Part shown: one piece after another, positions 58,678 through 64,000 of the stretch
Numbering within the stretch: position 1 is the stretch's first letter
Layout: every line of letters starts with the position of its first letter
From: Streptomyces sp. CB00455
GTDB taxonomy: Bacteria; Actinomycetota; Actinomycetes; Streptomycetales; Streptomycetaceae
DNA: 64,000 nucleotides
Assembly (NCBI RefSeq): GCF_001905445.1
Contig: NZ_LIVQ01000006.1
Coordinates: 310,001 to 374,000 of the forward strand
Reading direction: 5' to 3'
Position numbers and translations under genes: made by a program
The notes under the pieces: generated by a model
Told to the model about the DNA's origin: nothing
The model's input: only the letters and a program-made list of their open reading frames with translations
Databases searched by the model: none

Positions 58678-61152
58678 GTGCCCGAGGCAAGCACCGCGAG
58701 GGGAGAGGCTGCCGGCAGCTCTGGAGGGCGCTCGGCGGCGGGCGCCCCGCGTTCCCTCGCCGAGGCGCTGCGGGCCCGTGACGACGCGGGGCTGGCCGCG
58801 CTGCTGCACGCCCGCCCGGACCTGCTCAGCCCGGTGCCCGGCGACGTGACCCAGCTGGCCACCCGCGCCGGCACCCGCGCCTCGGTGGTGCGGGCGCTGG
58901 ACCGCCTGGACCGGTTCGCACTGCAGACCGCCGAGGCGCTGGCGGTGGCCCCCGACCCGTGCCCGTATCGGGTGCTGGAGTCGCTGCTGACCGGCGAGGA
59001 GGGCACCACCGGCGAGGACAACGGGGCGCGCGCCGCGCTTCCCCGGGCGCTCGGCACCCTGCGCGACCAGGCCCTGGTGTGGGGCGGCGAGGACCGGCTG
59101 CGCCTGGTGCGGACCGCCCGCGAGCTGCTCGCGCCCTCCGCCCAGCGCCCCTCCCCGACCGGGCTCGGGCCCGCCGTGGCCGAGGCCACCTCCGGCATGT
59201 CGCCGACCCGGATCCAGGAGATCGTGGCGGCCGCCGGCCTGCCCCCGACCCACGACGCGGTGTCGGCGGTGGCGGCGCTGACCGCTCTGTTCACCGACCC
59301 CGAACGGATGTCGGCGCTGCTGGACGAGGCCCCGGCAGAGGCGCACCAGGTGCTGGGCCGGCTCGTATGGGGGCCGCCGTACGGGGAGGTGACCCCGAAT
59401 CCGACCGCGCCGGTGCGCTGGCTGCGCGACCGCGGGCTGCTGCTGCCCGCCTCCGCGCGGACCGTCGTCCTGCCCCGCGAGGTGGCGCTCCACCTGCGCG
59501 GCGGCCTGGCGCACCGGAACACCGCGCCGGTGGCCCCGCCGGTGCCGCCGCACCGCGAGCACCGTCCACAGCTTGTGGACGCCAACGCCGCCGGGCAGGC
59601 GCTGGCCGCGGTGTCCACCGTCGAGGAACTGGTGAAGTCCTGGGAGCACGCCGGTCCGCCGGTGCTGCGGGCGGGCGGCCTGGCCGTGCGGGACCTGAAA
59701 CGGGCCGCGGCCACCGTGGACACCACCGAGTCCGCGGCGGCGTTCTGGATCGAACTGGCCTACGCGGCCGGGCTGCTGGCCAGTGACGGGGAGGCGGACG
59801 AACGTTTCGCGCCCACCCCCGCCTTCGACGAGTGGTGCGAACTGCCGCCCCCCGGGCGGTGGTCGGCGCTCGTGGCGGCCTGGCTGCCCGCCACCCGCAC
59901 GGCGGGCCTCGCCGGTGAGCAGGACGGCAAGGGCCGCACCCTCTCGGTGCTCGGACCCGACCTGGACCGCTCCGCCGCCCCCGAGGTACGCCGCCGCGTC
60001 CTGGAACTCCTCGCCGACCTGCCCGAAGGCGCCTCCGCCGACCCGGAAGCGCTGCGGGAACGGCTCGCGTGGGAGCGCCCCGTACGGGGTACGAGCGATC
60101 TGCGCGCCCGGCTCGCGCACTGGACGCTGACCGAGGCGGAAGTCCTCGGCGTCACCGGCCGCGGTGCGCTCAGCGCGTTCGGCCGGGCCCTGCTGGAGCA
60201 CCGCGACCCGGCGCCCCTGCTGGGCCCGCTGCTGCCCGAGCCGGTGGACCACGTGCTGCTCCAGGCCGACTTGACGGCGGTGGCCCCCGGCCCGCTGCGC
60301 CGCCCGCTCGGCGACACCCTCGGGGTGCTCGCCGACGTGGAGTCCAAGGGCGGTGCCACGGTGTACCGCTTCACGCCCGGCTCGGTGCGGCGCGCCCTGG
60401 ACGCCGGGCACGCCGCCGCCGACCTGCACGCCTTCCTCAAGGAGCACAGCCGCACCCCGGTGCCGCAGCCGCTGTCCTACCTGATCGACGACGTCGCCCG
60501 GCGGCACGGGCACCTGCGGGTCGGCTCGGCGTCCTCGTATGTGCGCTGCGACGACGACGCGATGCTCGACGAGATCCTCGCCGACAAGCGCTCGGCCTCG
60601 CTGGGCCTGCGCCGCCTGGCGCCGACGGTCCTGGCCGCGCAGGCCGAACCCACGGCCCTGCTGGACGGGTTGCGGGCGATGGGGTACGCGCCGGCCGCCG
60701 AGTCCCGCAGCGGCGACGTGCTGGTGGCCCGGGCCCACGCCCACCGCACCCCGGCGCGCTCGGCGCCCGTACCGGTGCCGGACGGTCCGCCGGTCCCGGA
60801 CGCGACGCTGCTGGGGGCGGCCGTGCGGGCGATCCGTGCGGGCGACCTGGCGGCGACGGCGGTCCGCAAGGAGCCGGCCGGCTCGTCCGCGGGGCCGGCG
60901 GGCGCGCCGGGCGAACTGCCGCGCACGAGCGCGGCGGAGACGCTCGCGACCGTGCAGGCGGCCGCCCTGACCGGTTCGGCGGTGTGGATCGGGTACGTGA
61001 ACGCGGACGGGGCGGCGAGCCAGCGGGTCATCGCGCCGGTCCGGGTGGAGGGCGGCTTCGTCACCGGCTACGACCACACGGCGGACGAGGTGCGGACGTA
61101 CGCGCTGCACCGGATCACGGGGGTCGCCGAGCTGGAGGAGGACCAGGTGTAG
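58678..61152 (+). CDS. helicase-associated domain protein with C-terminal WYL-like domain
   Basis: An 824-residue protein without Walker motifs. The N-terminal 450 residues are winged-helix-like and Leu-rich. About 560-690 forms a Helicase_C_3/XPB-N-like domain (PLSYLIDDVARRHGHLRVGS). The last 75 residues look like a WYL domain (VWIGYVNADGAASQRVIAPV then FVTGYDHTADEVRTYALHRI), a ligand-sensing fold linked to DNA damage and phage responses. The same XPB-N-like domain begins the helicase encoded at 62015, suggesting the two act together. The GTG at 58678 has AGGAGG 8 nt upstream; an ATG 45 nt further up lacks one. Confidence 0.8.
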   Translation: MPEASTARGEAAGSSGGRSAAGAPRSLAEALRARDDAGLAALLHARPDLLSPVPGDVTQLATRAGTRASVVRALDRLDRFALQTAEALAVAPDPCPYRVLESLLTGEEGTTGEDNGARAALPRALGTLRDQALVWGGEDRLRLVRTARELLAPSAQRPSPTGLGPAVAEATSGMSPTRIQEIVAAAGLPPTHDAVSAVAALTALFTDPERMSALLDEAPAEAHQVLGRLVWGPPYGEVTPNPTAPVRWLRDRGLLLPASARTVVLPREVALHLRGGLAHRNTAPVAPPVPPHREHRPQLVDANAAGQALAAVSTVEELVKSWEHAGPPVLRAGGLAVRDLKRAAATVDTTESAAAFWIELAYAAGLLASDGEADERFAPTPAFDEWCELPPPGRWSALVAAWLPATRTAGLAGEQDGKGRTLSVLGPDLDRSAAPEVRRRVLELLADLPEGASADPEALRERLAWERPVRGTSDLRARLAHWTLTEAEVLGVTGRGALSAFGRALLEHRDPAPLLGPLLPEPVDHVLLQADLTAVAPGPLRRPLGDTLGVLADVESKGGATVYRFTPGSVRRALDAGHAAADLHAFLKEHSRTPVPQPLSYLIDDVARRHGHLRVGSASSYVRCDDDAMLDEILADKRSASLGLRRLAPTVLAAQAEPTALLDGLRAMGYAPAAESRSGDVLVARAHAHRTPARSAPVPVPDGPPVPDATLLGAAVRAIRAGDLAATAVRKEPAGSSAGPAGAPGELPRTSAAETLATVQAAALTGSAVWIGYVNADGAASQRVIAPVRVEGGFVTGYDHTADEVRTYALHRITGVAELEEDQV

Positions 61153-61246
61153 CGGGGCGGCCGCCGCGGGGGCCTGTGCGCACCGGAAGGGGCGTCGAAT
61201 CGAAAAAGGCTGGCAGGACCGGGGCCGGGCCCCGCACCCTCGGTGC

Positions 61247-61837
61247 ATGTCCGATGTACCGAACCACCAGATCCGCGCGGCGCACACCGGCACCACGATC
61301 ACCGTCTACCAGGCGTACTCCCCCCGCATCGGGGTGCCGGCGGCCCGCGACGGCCGCTTCCCGCCGGCCTGGAAGCGGGAGCGGATGACCTGGATCAAGC
61401 CGTCGTTCCTGTGGATGATGTACCGCTGCGGCTGGGCCTCGAAGGCCGACCAGGAGACCGTGCTCGCGGTGGAGATCACCCGCGCCGGCTTCGACCTGGC
61501 GCTGGCCGGGGCCTGCCTCTCGCACTACGCGCCTGGCGTGCACACCGACCGCGCCGCTTGGCGGGCAGCACTGCGCGAAGCGCCCGCCCGGGTCCAGTGG
61601 GACCCCGAACGGGACGCCCGGCTGAACCCGCTGCCCTACCGCTCGCTCCAGCTGGGCCTGTCGGGGACGGCCGCGCGGGCGTACGCCGACGAGTGGACGG
61701 TCGCCATCCGCGACGTCACCCCGCTCGCCCGCGAGGTCCACGGCCTGCTGCGCTCGGGGGACGAGGCGTCGGCGCGCGCCCTGCTGCCCGCGGAACCCCC
61801 CTACCCGGCGGGCCCGCTGCCCCACCTCGGGGCCTAG
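61247..61837 (+). CDS. DUF4291 protein
   Basis: A 196-residue protein of the DUF4291 family: QIRAAHTGTTITVYQAYSPR, then RMTWIKPSFLWMMYRCGWAS and VLAVEITRAGFDLAL. Function is not established; the motif set hints at an enzyme acting on nucleotides or RNA, but I cannot show it. The start ATG 61247 has no good Shine-Dalgarno sequence; CACCCT lies 6 nt upstream, again leaderless-like. It sits between the WYL protein and the XPB helicase genes on the same strand. Confidence 0.88.
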   Translation: MSDVPNHQIRAAHTGTTITVYQAYSPRIGVPAARDGRFPPAWKRERMTWIKPSFLWMMYRCGWASKADQETVLAVEITRAGFDLALAGACLSHYAPGVHTDRAAWRAALREAPARVQWDPERDARLNPLPYRSLQLGLSGTAARAYADEWTVAIRDVTPLAREVHGLLRSGDEASARALLPAEPPYPAGPLPHLGA

Positions 61838-62014
61838 CCACCGGAGCGGGGGCGGGCGGGCCGGACCACGCCGGGCGGCCGGGGCCGGGCGGTCGGTTCC
61901 CGTCAGGGCTGGCGGCCGCGCGCCCGGAACCGCCTCTCCGGGGGAGCCATGCGGCAGACTGGAGGTTTGGCCGTCCGCGCCCGGGCGGCCACCCCACGCC
62001 GGAAAGGGACGTAG

Positions 62015-63658
62015 GTGAACGGGCCTCTCATCGTCCAAAGCGACAAAACCCTTCTTCTCGAGGTCGACCACGAGCTCGCCGGAGCCGCGCGCCGCGCGAT
62101 CGCCCCCTTCGCCGAGCTGGAGCGGGCCCCCGAGCACATCCACACCTACCGCATCACCCCCCTCGGCCTGTGGAACGCCCGCGCGGCCGGACACGACGCC
62201 GAGCAGGTCGTCGACGCCCTCGTCGAGTTCTCCCGCTACCCGGTCCCGCACGCGCTGCTCGTCGACGTCGCCGAGACGATGGCCCGCTACGGCCGCCTCA
62301 CCCTCTCCAAGCACCCCGTGCACGGACTGGTCCTGACCAGCACCGACCGGCCCGTGCTGGAGGAGATCCTGCGGTCCAAGCGGATCATCCCGCTCGTCGG
62401 CGCGCGGCTCGACGCGGACACCGTGGCCGTGCACCCCTCCGAGCGCGGGCAGATCAAGCAGACGCTGCTCAAGCTGGGCTGGCCGGCCGAGGACCTCGCC
62501 GGATACGTGGACGGCGAGGCGCACCAGATCGACCTGGCGGAGGACGGCTGGGCCCTGCGCCCGTACCAGCAGCAGGCGGTCGAGGGCTTCTGGCACGGCG
62601 GCTCGGGTGTGGTCGTGCTGCCCTGCGGCGCCGGCAAGACCCTGGTCGGCGCCGGGGCCATGGCGCAGGCCAAGGCGACCACGCTGATCCTGGTCACCAA
62701 CACCGTCTCGGCCCGCCAGTGGAAGCACGAGCTGGTGAAGCGGACCTCGCTGACCGAGGAGGAGATCGGCGAGTACTCCGGCACGCGCAAGGAGATCCGC
62801 CCCGTCACGATCGCCACCTACCAGGTCCTGACGACGAAGCGGAAGGGCGTCTACCCGCACCTGGAGCTCTTCGACTCCCGCGACTGGGGCCTCATCGTCT
62901 ACGACGAGGTGCACCTGCTGCCGGCGCCGGTCTTCAAGTTCACCGCCGATCTCCAGGCGCGGCGCCGGCTCGGTCTGACCGCGACGCTGGTGCGCGAGGA
63001 CGGCCGCGAATCGGACGTCTTCTCGCTGATCGGGCCGAAGCGGTTCGACGCGCCGTGGAAGGAGATCGAGGCGCAGGGCTACATCGCGCCCGCCGACTGC
63101 GTCGAGGTCCGGGTCAACCTGACGGAGTCGGAGCGCCTCGCGTACGCGACCGCCGAGACCGAGGAGAAGTACCGCTTCTGCGCGACGACGGCGACGAAGC
63201 GGAAGGTCACCGAGGCGCTCGTACGCAAGCACCAGGGCGAGCAGACCCTGGTCATCGGCCAGTACATCGACCAGCTCGACGAGCTCGGCGAGCACCTGGA
63301 CGCCCCCGTCATCAAGGGCGAGACCTCCAACGCGCAGCGCGAGAAGCTCTTCAACGCCTTCCGCGAGGGCGAGATCAGCGTGCTGGTCGTGTCGAAGGTC
63401 GCGAACTTCTCCATCGACCTGCCCGAGGCCACCGTCGCCATCCAGGTGTCCGGCACCTTCGGTTCCCGCCAGGAGGAGGCCCAGCGCCTGGGCCGCGTGC
63501 TGCGGCCGAAGGCGGACGGCCACGAGGCGCGGTTCTACTCGGTGGTGGCGCGCGACACCATCGACCAGGACTTCGCGGCGCACCGCCAGCGCTTCCTCGC
63601 CGAGCAGGGCTACGCCTACCGGATCATGGACGCCGACGAGCTGCTGGCGAGCGACTGA
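62015..63658 (+). CDS. XPB/Ssl2-type DNA repair helicase
   Basis: A 547-residue SF2 helicase. An N-terminal XPB-N-like domain (about 40-175: ALLVDVAETMARYGRLTLSK) comes first, then the core: Q-like WALRPYQQQAV, Walker A LPCGAGKTLVGAG (about 203-212), DEVH box IVYDEVHLLPAP, motif III LGLTATLV, and C-terminal QVSGTFGSRQEEAQRLGRVL (motif VI). Homologues in mycobacteria have 3'-5' helicase activity. The GTG at 62015 has AAAGGG upstream. It follows genes for a WYL protein and DUF4291. The exact repair pathway in bacteria is unsettled. Confidence 0.93.
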   Translation: MNGPLIVQSDKTLLLEVDHELAGAARRAIAPFAELERAPEHIHTYRITPLGLWNARAAGHDAEQVVDALVEFSRYPVPHALLVDVAETMARYGRLTLSKHPVHGLVLTSTDRPVLEEILRSKRIIPLVGARLDADTVAVHPSERGQIKQTLLKLGWPAEDLAGYVDGEAHQIDLAEDGWALRPYQQQAVEGFWHGGSGVVVLPCGAGKTLVGAGAMAQAKATTLILVTNTVSARQWKHELVKRTSLTEEEIGEYSGTRKEIRPVTIATYQVLTTKRKGVYPHLELFDSRDWGLIVYDEVHLLPAPVFKFTADLQARRRLGLTATLVREDGRESDVFSLIGPKRFDAPWKEIEAQGYIAPADCVEVRVNLTESERLAYATAETEEKYRFCATTATKRKVTEALVRKHQGEQTLVIGQYIDQLDELGEHLDAPVIKGETSNAQREKLFNAFREGEISVLVVSKVANFSIDLPEATVAIQVSGTFGSRQEEAQRLGRVLRPKADGHEARFYSVVARDTIDQDFAAHRQRFLAEQGYAYRIMDADELLASD

Positions 63659-63659
63659 C

Positions 63660-64000
63660 CTCGGCGTGACGCGGGGCCGGGAGCGGCACGGCCGCCCCGG
63701 CCGCGCGGTCCGGCAGCCGGCCCGCCGGCAGCGCAGCCGGCCCCGGGCCGCGGCGAGGACCAGCAGGGGCACGCACCACACCCACAGGGACGCCCGCCCC
63801 CGGGCCCGCCCACAGGGCCGGCCAGTCCGCCGACGGGGTCCGGCCGGGGGCGCTCAGGTGCCGCCCCCAGAACGCGGCGGAGGCCTCCGGGAGGGCCGCC
63901 AGGCCCAGGACGACCGTCCCGGCGAGGGCGGCCAGTGCCGTGAGCCCGGCGCGGGCGCGGCCGGAGGCGCCGCCGGAGGGACGAACCGGCCGGTGGTGCC
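63660..64000 (-). pseudogene. frameshifted or split membrane-protein end at the right edge
   Basis: Read on the minus strand, 64000 to about 63805 has GC-rich third positions in a frame giving GLTALAALAGTVVLGLAALP and later DWPALWAG. From about 63800 the GC-rich frame shifts by one and gives LWVWCVPLLVLAAARGRL. The shift lies in a C/G run (63791-63810). Neither frame has a convincing stop before the helicase gene. A pseudogene, a sequencing indel, or simple chance are all possible. Confidence 0.3.

Noticed and set aside
58507..61302. 931-codon minus-strand open frame
   Set aside because: Antisense to the helicase-associated/WYL gene; no recognisable domain.

Overview
The window is chromosomal DNA of a Streptomyces-type actinomycete. 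The GC content is very high with G/C in almost every third codon position, GTG and TTG starts are frequent, and the genes are typical of the genus: dmdR1, DUF2530, DUF3027, DUF2771, DUF4291, the futalosine menaquinone genes mqnB/mqnD, and an XPB-type helicase. Gene order resembles the core of the S. coelicolor chromosome (dmdR1 beside the SIS-domain gene nagS, then pdxH and citrate synthase; serC; mqnB-mqnD). A perfect ParB site (parS) at 21822-21839 also fits a core position. I see no tRNA, rRNA, CRISPR array, insertion sequence, prophage or antibiotic gene cluster.

Layout. 1-12.6 kb: an ECF sigma/anti-sigma pair, an EF-hand protein, purU with a small partner gene, a lipoprotein receptor, a repeat-rich membrane protein, a helix-turn-helix/TPR regulator facing a primase-polymerase-like gene, an ABC exporter and an alpha/beta hydrolase. 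12.9-18.4 kb: the iron regulator dmdR1, the aminosugar-phosphate gene nagS with a DasR-like box, a PAS/GAF sensor, a possible standalone structured RNA with a 12-codon leader ORF, pdxH and citrate synthase. 18.5-27.8 kb: a seven-gene, minus-strand acyl-CoA catabolic locus (TIGR03084 protein, AtuA, carboxyltransferase, biotin carboxylase, acyl-CoA dehydrogenase, enoyl-CoA hydratase, TetR), mostly with 4-nt overlaps. 28-41 kb: a CocE-type hydrolase, an EamA exporter, a fused FAD/Fe-S oxidoreductase, serC, a sortase-like remnant, a very large sacsin/HSP90-like ATPase and a CtpE-like P-type ATPase. 41-50.8 kb: DUF2530, a purine permease, a ribbon-helix-helix protein, a MarR-MFS pair, thpR, an aldo/keto reductase, an SGNH hydrolase, a secreted anchored beta-propeller-like protein, and a flotillin with an NfeD-like partner. 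50.9-64 kb: DUF3027, MFS, DUF2771, mqnB-mqnD, a cold-shock protein, an HAD phosphatase, a HAAS-type membrane protein, then a helicase-associated/WYL protein, DUF4291 and the XPB-type helicase.

How parts work together. The catabolic locus encodes what is needed to activate, carboxylate, dehydrogenate and hydrate a branched or isoprenoid acyl-CoA, under a local TetR regulator with a candidate operator ahead of its first gene. dmdR1 and nagS put iron and aminosugar control side by side. Flotillin and NfeD-like genes form a membrane-microdomain pair. At least eight genes look leaderless: a TANNNT or CANNAT -10 box, a 6-7 nt spacer, and no Shine-Dalgarno sequence.

The least explained items are the structured RNA locus at 16154-16397, a 25-bp motif that recurs at gene 3' ends (6577, 38439, 56740), a triplicated 74-bp hairpin-bearing intergenic repeat at 20012, and the sortase remnant at 35148. 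All functional assignments come from reading motifs and gene context; no database search was run.
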